Source: Dawidia cretensis
GTDB taxonomy: Bacteria; Bacteroidota; Bacteroidia; Cytophagales; Cyclobacteriaceae
Direction: 5' to 3'
NCBI RefSeq assembly: GCF_018598175.1
Contig: NZ_JAHESE010000001.1
Span: forward strand, 124,001-188,000
Length of the DNA: 64,000 bases
Below are positions 54,823 through 63,195 of the stretch, in pieces. Position 1 is the stretch's first letter. Every line of letters begins with the position of its first letter. The position numbers and the translations under genes are program-made. The notes under the pieces are model-generated. The model saw only the letters and a list, made by a program, of their open reading frames with translations, ran no database searches and was not told the origin of the DNA.

Positions 54823-55677
54823 TTACTGTAAAAACATGTTGTCGATCAATCGGACTTCCCCTACAAAACCTGCTATACACATGATCGGCTGGCCTGAAGG
54901 CGCGTCTGACGCCTTAACGTTTTCCAGGATATTTAAGTTTTTGCTGTCGGCTAATTCAAAGTATTCCAGTGAAACGCGCCGTTCGTCAAATTTTGTCTGC
55001 ACTATGGCGCGGGTCTCTTGTACCGTTTTACCTTGCTGCAGGGCCTGTTTGGCGGCCATGAGCGATTCGTAGAACACAGTGGCTACCTGCCGTTGCTCGG
55101 GATTTAAACGAAGGTTACGTGAGGACATAGCCAGGCCGTCGTCTTCACGCGAGGTTGGCACGCTGGTGAGCTCCAGGTCGAAATTCAGCTCGTCCACCAG
55201 GCGACGTATCACCGCGAACTGCTGCCAGTCTTTTTGGCCGAAATAAGCGTGGGTAGGTTGAATGATATTAAACAGCTTAGAAACGACCAATCCAACGCCG
55301 CTAAAGTGCCCTGGACGGAAAGCACCTTCCATAACCTTGTCCAGGTGGCCGAAATCGAACTTGATAATTGATCTCTCAGGATACATTTCACTCGCGTCCG
55401 GACAAAAAACAGCATCACACTCAACTTTTTCGAGTAATAAAGTGTCTTTATCTAGAGTGCGGGGATATTTCTGCAGGTCGCCGGGATTGTTGAACTGTGT
55501 AGGGTTTACAAAGATGGAGCAAACCGTTACATCGTTCTGCGCTGCTGAAGTCGTAATGAGTGATAAATGCCCCGCATGTAGCGCACCCATGGTCGGGACG
55601 AGTCCGATGGACTTACCCGCGCGTTTTTGGGCGTTCAGAAAGGCTTTTAATGGGGCTATTTGCTTGAAAATCTCCAT
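54823..55677 (-). CDS. panC: pantothenate synthetase
   Basis: PanC joins pantoate and beta-alanine using ATP. The 284-aa protein has the nucleotidyl-transferase motif [15 protein letters not shown], the FVNPTQF segment, [17 protein letters not shown] and [16 protein letters not shown] (KMSKS-like). The ATG at 55677 gives the expected N-terminus (MEIFKQI), while a TTG at 55695 adds six residues. It is upstream of panD in the same operon and divergent from the GT5-like gene, with 123 bases between the starts. Confidence 0.95.
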   Translation of the reverse strand: MEIFKQIAPLKAFLNAQKRAGKSIGLVPTMGALHAGHLSLITTSAAQNDVTVCSIFVNPTQFNNPGDLQKYPRTLDKDTLLLEKVECDAVFCPDASEMYPERSIIKFDFGHLDKVMEGAFRPGHFSGVGLVVSKLFNIIQPTHAYFGQKDWQQFAVIRRLVDELNFDLELTSVPTSREDDGLAMSSRNLRLNPEQRQVATVFYESLMAAKQALQQGKTVQETRAIVQTKFDERRVSLEYFELADSKNLNILENVKASDAPSGQPIMCIAGFVGEVRLIDNMFLQ

Positions 55678-55730
55678 TTTACGCCACTTTGGCAAAGGGG
55701 GTCAAAGATATAGGGAAAAAGGAAAATAAG

Positions 55731-55761
55731 TTGATCCAGGGGGTATTTTTTTGTACTTTTG
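55731..55761 (+). promoter_or_regulatory. promoter of the GT5-like gene
   Basis: TTG (55731-55733), a 20-base spacer and TACTTTTG (55754-55761, perfect TAnnTTTG) make a good Bacteroidetes promoter 40 bases upstream of the ATG at 55801. Confidence 0.82.
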
Positions 55762-55800
55762 TGGCTCAATTTTCCGTTCTACTTTTAAAATCTAAGTAAT

Positions 55801-56601
55801 ATGTCAAAACTCCGTATTCTTTATGTAGCCAGCGAGATAAACCCATTTTTGCAAACTTCAGAAGTAGCGGACTTTGTCCGTAAGCTTCCGCAAGCCATGC
55901 AGGAAAAGGGAATGGAGATCAGAATTCTCGTGCCGCGTTTTGGTATCATCAACGAACGTAAGAACCGGTTACATGAAGTAGTGAGGCTGTCGGGTATTAA
56001 CATTGCCGTGGGGGATGAAGAGAAGCCTCTGATCATTAAAGTAGCGTCTATTCCGAACGCCAAGCTTCAAGTATACTTTATCGATAACGAAGACTATTTC
56101 CATCGCAAGTCAGTTTTCCACGACAAAGAGAACAACTTCTACGAAGACAACGACGAGCGCGCCATCTTTTTCTGCAAGGGTGTTATTGAAACCGTGCGTA
56201 AGCTGGGCTGGGCCCCGGACGTAGTTCATTGCAACGACTGGATCACAAGCTTTATCCCGCTGTATCTCAAGACGACCTACAAGAACGACCCGCTGTTTAA
56301 AAACACCAAGACCGTTTTCACGATCTATAACAACGCCTTTACACACAAATTCAAAGGCGACATTATGGACAAGGTGAAGATGATGGACATTGAAGACAAC
56401 ATGCTGGGCAACTTGAAGTCAGCAGATTTCGAAGGCTTTATCAAATTGGGAGTAGAGTTTTCGGATGCCGTACTGGCCGAAGGCGAAACCAAAAAACTGG
56501 AAGGCCTTTTCAAGAAAATCAAAGAGAAGAAAGTCGAAACGATCAAGGAAGAAAACTACACCGAATCCTATTTTAATTTCTATAATGAACTTGTGGGTTA
56601 A
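55801..56601 (+). CDS. orphan glycogen/starch synthase N-terminal domain (GT5-like)
   Basis: The 266-aa protein matches only the N-terminal Rossmann half of GT5 glycogen synthase: ILYVASEINPFLQTSEVADF at the start, ILVPRFGIINERKN, DERAIFFCKGVIETVRKL and PDVVHCNDWITSFIPLYL. The usual KxGGL ADP-glucose-binding motif is replaced by QTSEVADF. The C-terminal GT1-like half with the catalytic Glu is absent; the protein ends in a charged Lys-rich helix. It is unlikely to be a glycogen synthase by itself. It is conserved next to panC/DUF4270/glmS in Bacteroidetes. The next gene overlaps it by 17 bases in another frame. Confidence 0.82.
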   Translation: MSKLRILYVASEINPFLQTSEVADFVRKLPQAMQEKGMEIRILVPRFGIINERKNRLHEVVRLSGINIAVGDEEKPLIIKVASIPNAKLQVYFIDNEDYFHRKSVFHDKENNFYEDNDERAIFFCKGVIETVRKLGWAPDVVHCNDWITSFIPLYLKTTYKNDPLFKNTKTVFTIYNNAFTHKFKGDIMDKVKMMDIEDNMLGNLKSADFEGFIKLGVEFSDAVLAEGETKKLEGLFKKIKEKKVETIKEENYTESYFNFYNELVG

Positions 56602-58198
56602 TCGCATTCAAGGGCAACTGACCGTATTGGCAGTTGCCTTATTTTTTTTCTCATGCGAAGATGAGGCCAACCAATTAGGATATCCAAATCCAAATTCCAA
56701 ATTCGATCTTCAGACCATCGACATTCCCGTAACGAGTAGCATCCTGCTATTGGATTCTATTCGCACGTCGAACTATGATGCCGTCAACGACGTGAACCGG
56801 TTCCTCGTGGGCCGGTATAACGACTCTCGTTTTGGTGACATCGCGTCGGCCACATTCGCCGAGTTGTTGCCCGCCGATACGCTCGAAATCGACACACTGA
56901 ACAACAACGGCGTCATTACACGCGATGAAGCGGTGTTTGACTCGGTATCCATTCAGTTCCGTCATGACTTTTACGTGTATGGCGCTGCCGGTAACACGCA
57001 GCAACATATTGCCGTTCACGAAGTAACAGAGAGGCTCGTGGCAGGATATACGGTAACGAAGACCACACACATCGGTGGCCAGCAGAAACCGCAGGAAATT
57101 ACATACCCGCAGCCGCAACTGTACCTGAGCAAAACTACAATACCGTACAACCCTGTGGCCCTGGGTACCAAAGCCTATGGCGTGGACAGGGACAAGCACA
57201 TCAGCTATGCTGCTGATGCTACGCCTCCGGAAATCGTCACGTCGGTAAACCTGGACCCCGCGTTTGGGCACCGGTTGTTTGATCTGATCCGCGAGAACCC
57301 GGATTCCGCGCAGAGCCGTGCGTTCTTCCAGAAACACCTGAAGGGTATTGCGATCATTCCGCAAGGCGACAAAGTAATTGGCTTTAATCCCGCCGACGCG
57401 CTGACGCGTTTGGAGATTCACTATCATACGACGAAAGAAGACTCGCTGATGCTGCCGATTACTTTTGCAGGCCTGGTGAGCTATAACCAAATTACAGCAG
57501 ATCGTGCTGTATCCGAGTTAAGCGGTTTAAATACATTCTATCAGGATACCGACCTGGGCAATGACCTACGATACGTGCAGGCCGGCACCGGTGTCGTGAC
57601 TAAGATCGATTTCTCTGCATTCAAAAGCGCCCTGGACGGTCTTGGCCAGGTCGTGATCAACGATGCCGAGTTCATCATTAAAGATGTGGAAGATGGCGGT
57701 GTGCTGACGCCTCCGGGTAATCTGGCCGTGAAGCTAATCAATAACAACAACCGGTTTATCGAGCTGCCGTTCCCCGGACGGAGCGGCGATTACCAAACGT
57801 CGTATAATAACATCGCGTCGTATGAAGGATTCATTAACTTCAACAACGATGCGACAACGAGCTATTCAAACTACTTTTATTTCGTGCGTGGCTCGCGTCT
57901 CGCCTTTGACAGTACCTTCTTTGTGATGAACGATAACAGAACGTTCCTGACACTGAACTATTCGGCGGATACGAAGACCTACCGGGGCAGTGCGCCGCGG
58001 TTCTTCCAACAACTGTTCCTAAAGACAGATGATGCTCCGCTCTTTACGAAGGCTATCCTGCTGCCCTATGCGCCGGCGGCGGCCGCCTCGGATCCTCCGT
58101 ATGGCCGACATATTAACGGCAAGACGTTGAACCGGGCAGCGTTCCGGAAGGATAATATCATCCTCCGGGTTTATTATACCACCCCTGCAATCAATTAA
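56585..58198 (+). CDS. DUF4270 lipoprotein
   Basis: A 537-aa exported protein with a lipoprotein signal: a hydrophobic stretch at about 12-23 and a lipobox ending FFSC, with lipidation at Cys24. The mature part is beta-rich with the DUF4270 pattern, for example NRFLVGRYNDSRFGDI, VFDSVSIQFRHDFYVYG and the C-terminal KDNIILRVYYTT. It is expected to be anchored in the outer membrane or periplasm; the function of the family is unknown. The frame is open upstream to 56465, but the ATG at 56585 gives the signal peptide. It overlaps the GT5-like gene by 17 bases, so translation is probably coupled, and glmS starts 14 bases after it. Confidence 0.87.
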   Translation: MNLWVNRIQGQLTVLAVALFFFSCEDEANQLGYPNPNSKFDLQTIDIPVTSSILLLDSIRTSNYDAVNDVNRFLVGRYNDSRFGDIASATFAELLPADTLEIDTLNNNGVITRDEAVFDSVSIQFRHDFYVYGAAGNTQQHIAVHEVTERLVAGYTVTKTTHIGGQQKPQEITYPQPQLYLSKTTIPYNPVALGTKAYGVDRDKHISYAADATPPEIVTSVNLDPAFGHRLFDLIRENPDSAQSRAFFQKHLKGIAIIPQGDKVIGFNPADALTRLEIHYHTTKEDSLMLPITFAGLVSYNQITADRAVSELSGLNTFYQDTDLGNDLRYVQAGTGVVTKIDFSAFKSALDGLGQVVINDAEFIIKDVEDGGVLTPPGNLAVKLINNNNRFIELPFPGRSGDYQTSYNNIASYEGFINFNNDATTSYSNYFYFVRGSRLAFDSTFFVMNDNRTFLTLNYSADTKTYRGSAPRFFQQLFLKTDDAPLFTKAILLPYAPAAAASDPPYGRHINGKTLNRAAFRKDNIILRVYYTTPAIN

Positions 58199-58212
58199 AA
58201 CAATTATTTTTT

Positions 58213-60048
58213 ATGTGCGGAATTGTTGCTTATGTAGGGCATCGCCAAGCCCAGGAAATCATCATTAAAGGGCTTAAGCGCCTGGAGTATCGTGGTTACG
58301 ATAGTGCCGGGATCGCTCTGCTGAACGGTGGATTGAACGTTTATAAGAAGAAAGGAAAAGTATCGGAACTGGAAGAGTACCTGAAAGGCAAGAGTCTCGA
58401 CAGCCACATTGGTATTGGTCACACGCGCTGGGCTACCCACGGCGAACCCAATGACGCGAATGCTCACCCACACTATTCGGCTTCCGGCAAACTTGCCATT
58501 ATTCACAACGGTATTATCGAGAACTACAACTCGCTGAAGCAAGAGTTGCTCCGCAAGGGCCACGTCTTCCACAGCGATACTGATACAGAAGTGTTCATTC
58601 ACTTTATTGAAGATATCAAAGACAACGAACGTTGCTCCCTGGAAGAAGCTGTGCGACTGGCGTTGACCAAAGTAGTTGGTGCTTATGCCATCGTGATCAT
58701 GTCCCTGGAAGATCCGAACCTGCTTGTGGCCGCCCGGAAGGGTAGCCCCATGGTGGTGGGTGTCGGCAAAAATGAATTCTTCCTGGCATCGGACGCTACG
58801 CCAATCGTGGAGTATACCAATGAAGTTATATACCTGAATGATCAGGAAATAGTCGTGATTCGCGACGGCGAGCTGAGCATCAAAGACACAGCGAACCTGC
58901 CGTTGACTCCATATATCCAAACCATCGACCTTGAATTGGAGGCGATTGAGAAGGGTGGTTACGAGCACTTCATGATCAAAGAGATCTTCGAGCAGCCCCG
59001 TTCTATTCGGGATTGTCTGCGCGGACGTCTGGATTCACAATCGGGGCGCCTGATCCTGGGCGGCTTGCGCGAGTATGTTAACAAGCTTGTCAATGCCGAC
59101 CGTATTCTGATCGTAGCGTGCGGTACTTCCTGGCACGCAGGCCTGGTGGCCGAGTATTTCTTTGAAGAGTTCTGCCGCATTCCGGTAGAAGTTGAATATG
59201 CATCGGAGTTCCGTTATAGAAACCCGGTGATCCGTGAGGGTGACGTGGTAATTGCTATTTCCCAGTCCGGTGAAACTGCCGATACACTGGCAGCCATCGA
59301 GCTTGCCAAATCAAAAGGCGCGATCATCTTCGGTGTATGTAACGTAGTAGGTTCGTCGATTGCGCGCGCTACACATGCGGGTGCTTATACGCACGCCGGT
59401 CCGGAGATCGGTGTCGCCAGTACCAAAGCCTTTACCGCACAGCTTACCGTCTTGAACATGATCGCGTTGATCGTGGCGCAGAAGAAAGGCACCATTACAG
59501 AGCAAAAGCTGCACGAGCTGCTGACCGAGATGGAGAACATTCCGGAGAAAGTAGAGAAGGCATTGAAATTGAACGATCAGATTCAGGAGATTGCCGCTAC
59601 TTTTAAGGATGCCCGCAACTTTATATACCTGGGTCGCGGTTATAACTTCCCGGTGGCATTGGAAGGTGCCTTGAAGCTGAAAGAGATTTCCTACATTCAT
59701 GCAGAAGGTTATCCGGCAGCAGAAATGAAGCACGGTCCAATTGCGCTGATCGACGAAGAGATGCCAGTAGTATTCATCGCGACACGCGATAGCTCGTACG
59801 AGAAAGTAGTTTCGAACATTCAGGAAGTGAAAGCTCGTAAAGGCCGCGTAATTTCCGTGGTAACGGAAGGCGACCAGCAGATTCCGAAAATGTCGGAGTT
59901 TGTTATTGAAGTACCGGCGGTACACGAAGCGCTGATGCCGATGGTGTCCGTTATTCCGCTGCAGCTGCTCTCCTATCACATTGCCGTGATGCGTGGTTGC
60001 AACGTAGACCAGCCGCGTAACCTGGCAAAGTCCGTGACAGTAGAGTAA
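58213..60048 (+). CDS. glmS: glutamine-fructose-6-phosphate aminotransferase (isomerizing)
   Basis: GlmS makes glucosamine-6-phosphate for peptidoglycan and LPS. The 611-aa protein has the N-terminal class II glutaminase with Cys2 (MCGIVAYVG), RWATHGEPND and HNGIIENY. Two SIS domains follow (SQSGETADTLAAI, then LGRGYNFPVALEGALKLKE), ending in NLAKSVTVE. No glmS ribozyme is visible upstream: the gap to DUF4270 is only 14 bases. It is the last gene of the GT5-like/DUF4270/glmS operon and is followed by a terminator. Confidence 0.97.
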   Translation: MCGIVAYVGHRQAQEIIIKGLKRLEYRGYDSAGIALLNGGLNVYKKKGKVSELEEYLKGKSLDSHIGIGHTRWATHGEPNDANAHPHYSASGKLAIIHNGIIENYNSLKQELLRKGHVFHSDTDTEVFIHFIEDIKDNERCSLEEAVRLALTKVVGAYAIVIMSLEDPNLLVAARKGSPMVVGVGKNEFFLASDATPIVEYTNEVIYLNDQEIVVIRDGELSIKDTANLPLTPYIQTIDLELEAIEKGGYEHFMIKEIFEQPRSIRDCLRGRLDSQSGRLILGGLREYVNKLVNADRILIVACGTSWHAGLVAEYFFEEFCRIPVEVEYASEFRYRNPVIREGDVVIAISQSGETADTLAAIELAKSKGAIIFGVCNVVGSSIARATHAGAYTHAGPEIGVASTKAFTAQLTVLNMIALIVAQKKGTITEQKLHELLTEMENIPEKVEKALKLNDQIQEIAATFKDARNFIYLGRGYNFPVALEGALKLKEISYIHAEGYPAAEMKHGPIALIDEEMPVVFIATRDSSYEKVVSNIQEVKARKGRVISVVTEGDQQIPKMSEFVIEVPAVHEALMPMVSVIPLQLLSYHIAVMRGCNVDQPRNLAKSVTVE

Positions 60049-60075
60049 GACTACAAACTGGTTTGAGATATACGG

Positions 60076-60106
60076 AAGTCCTCTCGTTATGGGAGGACTT
60101 TTTTAT
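60076..60106 (+). terminator. intrinsic terminator after glmS
   Basis: AAGTCCTCTC (60076-60085) pairs with GGGAGGACTT (60091-60100), with one T-G pair and a 5-base loop. A T-run follows. It lies between glmS and the convergent dehydrogenase-like gene. Confidence 0.9.
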
Positions 60107-60768
60107 TTGCTGCGCAGATACTCCTGCCGCAGCAGCGGGCAGATTTTATAGCGTTCGTCTTTCGTGTCGGCATATACCGCCTCCAACAATTCATACACCT
60201 GGTGAATACCGATGCGTGCGCACCATTCAAAAGGACCATACGGGTAGTTGGTGCCGAGCTTCATCGCAACATCAATGGCTTCTTTGGTGGCGGTGCCCTC
60301 CATTGCCGTGTAGTAGGCTTCGTTGATGATCATGCAAATAACGCGTGGGGTGACCAGCCCTACGCGGTCTTCTACCAGCACGTACTTTGTCTGAAGCTGT
60401 CCGCAAATATCTGTTACAATGGACTCGTCTTCCGCCTTCCCAAGCGCCAACTCTAACAGCGGACGGTTCAGCAGTGTATGCATACCGTTGAATCCGACAA
60501 TACACGCCGGGCCCTGAAAGTTGCCTTGCGACATGAAGGCACCCAGGCTTTGGGTGACGGTGTTGATGAACACCGGTCTGCGCATATTGGCATAAATAGC
60601 CAGTTGATGAGGCTGCTCGGCGACGATGAAGTCGAGTACAAGGTCGCACGTAAGCAGGTGGGGGGGCAGCGTGTCGTAATGGGTCAGCACGGTGTAGTGG
60701 TGGGTGTCACCAAACTTCACGAGGCTTTCCTGGTAGTGTTGATCGCGGCCGACGATTAAAATTTTCAT
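60103..60768 (-). CDS. 3-hydroxyacyl-CoA dehydrogenase-like protein with eroded NAD-binding site
   Basis: The 221-aa protein looks like a compact 3-hydroxyacyl-CoA dehydrogenase: GFNGMHTLLNRPLLEL stands for the usual GMHFFNPVP catalytic region (His and Asn kept), and the C-terminal domain has RVGLVTPRVICMIINEAY and KLGTNYPYGPFEWC. The N-terminal nucleotide fold is shortened and lacks GxGxxG (here IVGRDQHYQ), so NAD binding is doubtful. It may act on another acyl-CoA, or be a regulatory or orphan paralogue. It converges with glmS, sharing its terminator, and is divergent from ridA by 71 bases. Confidence 0.75.
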   Translation of the reverse strand: MKILIVGRDQHYQESLVKFGDTHHYTVLTHYDTLPPHLLTCDLVLDFIVAEQPHQLAIYANMRRPVFINTVTQSLGAFMSQGNFQGPACIVGFNGMHTLLNRPLLELALGKAEDESIVTDICGQLQTKYVLVEDRVGLVTPRVICMIINEAYYTAMEGTATKEAIDVAMKLGTNYPYGPFEWCARIGIHQVYELLEAVYADTKDERYKICPLLRQEYLRSK

Positions 60769-60839
60769 ATCTGGTTACAAATGGCTTTGTCCTGTTATTT
60801 TTGGTCCTTACTAAAGGTAATTTTTAAACCCATAATCTC

Positions 60840-61220
60840 ATGTCAAAAACTGTCGTTTATTCCGCCGCGGCGCCGGCACCGATCGGTCCGTACAGCCAGG
60901 CAATCCAAACTGGTAACATGTTGTTCGTTAGCGGCCAAATTGCGATTCAGCAATCAACCGGGCAAATGCTGACGGGCAATATCGAGGAAGAGACCAAACA
61001 GGTCATGACCAACCTGGACGAAATCCTGAAGGCGGCGGGTATGGATTTCACCAACATCGTGAAAACATCGATCTTTTTGAAAGACATGGGTAATTTCCCG
61101 AAGGTCAATGCCATTTACGGCGAGTACTTTCCGTCCAACCCTCCTGCACGCGAGACGGTAGAGGTAAGCCGCTTACCGAAGGATGTGAATGTGGAAATTT
61201 CGTGCATCGCCGTTAAATAG
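60840..61220 (+). CDS. ridA: RidA-family reactive imine deaminase
   Basis: The 126-aa protein has the full family pattern: YSAAAPAPIGPYSQAI, FVSGQIAI, the EEETKQVMTNLDEILKAAG helix, and RETVEVSRLPKDVNVEISCIA with the catalytic Arg. RidA hydrolyses 2-aminoacrylate and other enamine/imine intermediates from PLP enzymes. A TATTTTTG element (60796-60803) may be its -7 region. gltX follows about 105 bases downstream. Confidence 0.95.
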   Translation: MSKTVVYSAAAPAPIGPYSQAIQTGNMLFVSGQIAIQQSTGQMLTGNIEEETKQVMTNLDEILKAAGMDFTNIVKTSIFLKDMGNFPKVNAIYGEYFPSNPPARETVEVSRLPKDVNVEISCIAVK

Positions 61221-61324
61221 TATCTTAAAAAAGGCTGTTTTAGCCAGGCAAATTCGTATTGCTTCATACGCGAGGCGGTACCCCAATTTGTTACCTTTGC
61301 AGTCCAAATCAGAATTTCGAGCGC

Positions 61325-62860
61325 ATGAGAGAAGTACGCGTACGTTTTGCCCCCAGTCCCACAGGTGCGTTGCACATTGGTGGGGTACGGACCGCTTTGT
61401 ATAATTATCTGCTGGCCCGCCAATTCGGCGGCACCATGATCTTACGGGTAGAAGATACAGACCAGACCCGTTTTGTGCCGGGAGCAGAAGAATACATTTT
61501 AAAGTCGTTGGAATGGGTCGGCATTAAAATCGACGAAGGGATAGGCGTAGGTGGCCCGCACGCACCGTACCGTCAGTCCGAACGGAAATCCATGTACATG
61601 CAATACGCTTTGCAGCTGATCAACGATGGCCACGCGTATTATGCCTTTGATACCGAACAGGAACTGGAAGCCATGCGCGAGCGGCTCAAGACCGCAGGTG
61701 TGGCCTCGCCGCAATACAACAGCATTACGCGCACACAAATGCGCAACTCGCTGACGCTGCCCGAAGACGAAGTGCGCGCACTGTTGGATGCCAGCACGCC
61801 GTATGTTATTCGTTTGAAGGTGCCGCGGAAGGAAGAAGTGCGCCTGAACGATTTGATCCGCGGTTGGGTGATGGTACACTCGTCGCAGATCGACGACAAA
61901 GTATTGATGAAAAGCGATGGTATGCCGACGTATCATTTGGCTAACGTCGTGGATGACTATCTGATGAAGATCTCGCACGTGATCCGTGGTGAAGAGTGGC
62001 TGCCTTCAGCGCCGCTGCACGTGTTGCTGTATAAATACCTGGGCTGGGAAAATGAGATGCCCCAGTTCGCCCACCTACCCCTGCTGCTCAAACCAGACGG
62101 TAACGGAAAGCTGAGCAAGCGCGATGCCGACCAATTGGGATTCCCAATCTTCCCGTTGACCTGGAAAGACCCCAATACCGGCGATGTTGCCGCGGGCTAC
62201 AAAGAGTCGGGGTACCTGCCGGATGCGCTTATCAACTTCCTGGCCTTCCTCGGCTGGAACCCGGGCACTACGCAGGAAATCTTCTCGATGGAAGAGCTTA
62301 TCAAAACATTCTCTATTGAACGCATTGGTAAGGCGGGTACGAAGTTTGACATTCACAAGGCACAGTGGTTTAACCAACAGTATCTTCGTGCCAAGCCCGA
62401 TGCCGAGCTGGCCAATTATTTGCTGGAATCGCTGGAGCAGGAGAACATCGAATGCTCATTTGAGAAGGCAACGCAGATTGCTGTGTTGATGAAAGAACGG
62501 GCTACATTCCCGAAAGACTTCTGGGCGCAAGGGAAGTTCTTCTTCCATGCTCCCACACAATTCGAAGAAGGTGTGGTGTCAAAGAAGTGGAACGACGACG
62601 CGGTGAAAGTGCTGACAGCGTTCAAAGACGCCATAGTAAGCACCGAAGCATTTGATGCGAACGTAGCCAAGGCTACGCTCGAGCACGTCACCAGCACGCT
62701 GGGCATAGGTACGGGCAAGATCATGCAAGCCTTGCGCGTGTCCCTGACGGGTGCGGGTGCCGGACCAGACCTGATGATGATCATGGAGATCATCGGTAAA
62801 AATGAGGTCGTAAAGAGAATTGATTACGCGCTGCAAAACATTAAAGTCAAAGTTGCGTAA
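61325..62860 (+). CDS. gltX: glutamyl-tRNA synthetase
   Basis: GltX charges tRNA-Glu. The 511-aa protein has the HIGH-type motif in RFAPSPTGALHIGGVRTALY, the EDTDQTRFVPG segment, and the KMSKS-type motif in NGKLSKRDADQLG. The anticodon-binding C-terminal domain runs from about 340. The frame is open to 61259, but the ATG at 61325 gives the normal N-terminus (MREVRVRFAPS). A TACCTTTG -7-like element lies at 61292-61299, with no clear -33 element at the usual spacing. Confidence 0.96.
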   Translation: MREVRVRFAPSPTGALHIGGVRTALYNYLLARQFGGTMILRVEDTDQTRFVPGAEEYILKSLEWVGIKIDEGIGVGGPHAPYRQSERKSMYMQYALQLINDGHAYYAFDTEQELEAMRERLKTAGVASPQYNSITRTQMRNSLTLPEDEVRALLDASTPYVIRLKVPRKEEVRLNDLIRGWVMVHSSQIDDKVLMKSDGMPTYHLANVVDDYLMKISHVIRGEEWLPSAPLHVLLYKYLGWENEMPQFAHLPLLLKPDGNGKLSKRDADQLGFPIFPLTWKDPNTGDVAAGYKESGYLPDALINFLAFLGWNPGTTQEIFSMEELIKTFSIERIGKAGTKFDIHKAQWFNQQYLRAKPDAELANYLLESLEQENIECSFEKATQIAVLMKERATFPKDFWAQGKFFFHAPTQFEEGVVSKKWNDDAVKVLTAFKDAIVSTEAFDANVAKATLEHVTSTLGIGTGKIMQALRVSLTGAGAGPDLMMIMEIIGKNEVVKRIDYALQNIKVKVA

Positions 62861-62873
62861 AACTGTATACTGA

Positions 62874-62904
62874 CTTTCCAGGCGCTGACAAAGTGCCTGG
62901 AAAG
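62874..62904. repeat. 10-bp hairpin between gltX and the small downstream gene
   Basis: CTTTCCAGGC (62874-62883) and GCCTGGAAAG (62895-62904) form a perfect stem with an 11-base loop, 14 bases after the gltX stop and 15 bases before the next ATG. There is no T-run, so it may be an RNA-processing or stability element rather than a terminator. Confidence 0.6.
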
Positions 62905-62919
62905 CCTTAACGGCATAAG

Positions 62920-63138
62920 ATGATGGCAAAGAAGGAAAAAAAGACCCCCGCTACACCCAAACCACGTGTGCACAAAGAGCTGCAAGGGTTGGATATCACC
63001 ATCGACCAGTTTGGGGAGATCAAGTCGAATATGAACATTGAGAAGCTCAATGAGTTTCTCGATCAGAACGTCGACGACAAAAAGTTGGCTGAACGCGAAG
63101 ATTACGACGAGATGAAAAAGGGCAAGAAGAAAAAGTAG
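62920..63138 (+). CDS. small conserved-looking charged protein (72 aa)
   Basis: I do not recognise this protein. It has a basic N-terminus (KKEKKTPATPKPRVHKE), a central segment resembling an amphipathic stretch (LDITIDQFGEIKSNMNIEKLNEFLDQNV) and a charged C-terminus ending in KKGKKKK. The ATG at 62920 or the next at 62923 can start it. It is 59 bases after gltX with the stem-loop between, so the two may be cotranscribed. The composition suggests a cytoplasmic protein that binds nucleic acid or a partner; this is inference only. Confidence 0.65.
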   Translation: MMAKKEKKTPATPKPRVHKELQGLDITIDQFGEIKSNMNIEKLNEFLDQNVDDKKLAEREDYDEMKKGKKKK

Positions 63139-63195
63139 CAATGACACGAATTCGGCCGGGCTTTTTTATTTTAGTAGTTCAAAAGCCTAAAGCCG

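Noticed and set aside
55801-56601. complete glycogen synthase
   Set aside because: The C-terminal catalytic half and the KxGGL motif are missing.
58150-58212. glmS ribozyme upstream of glmS
   Set aside because: Only 14 bases separate DUF4270 from glmS and no ribozyme core is seen.
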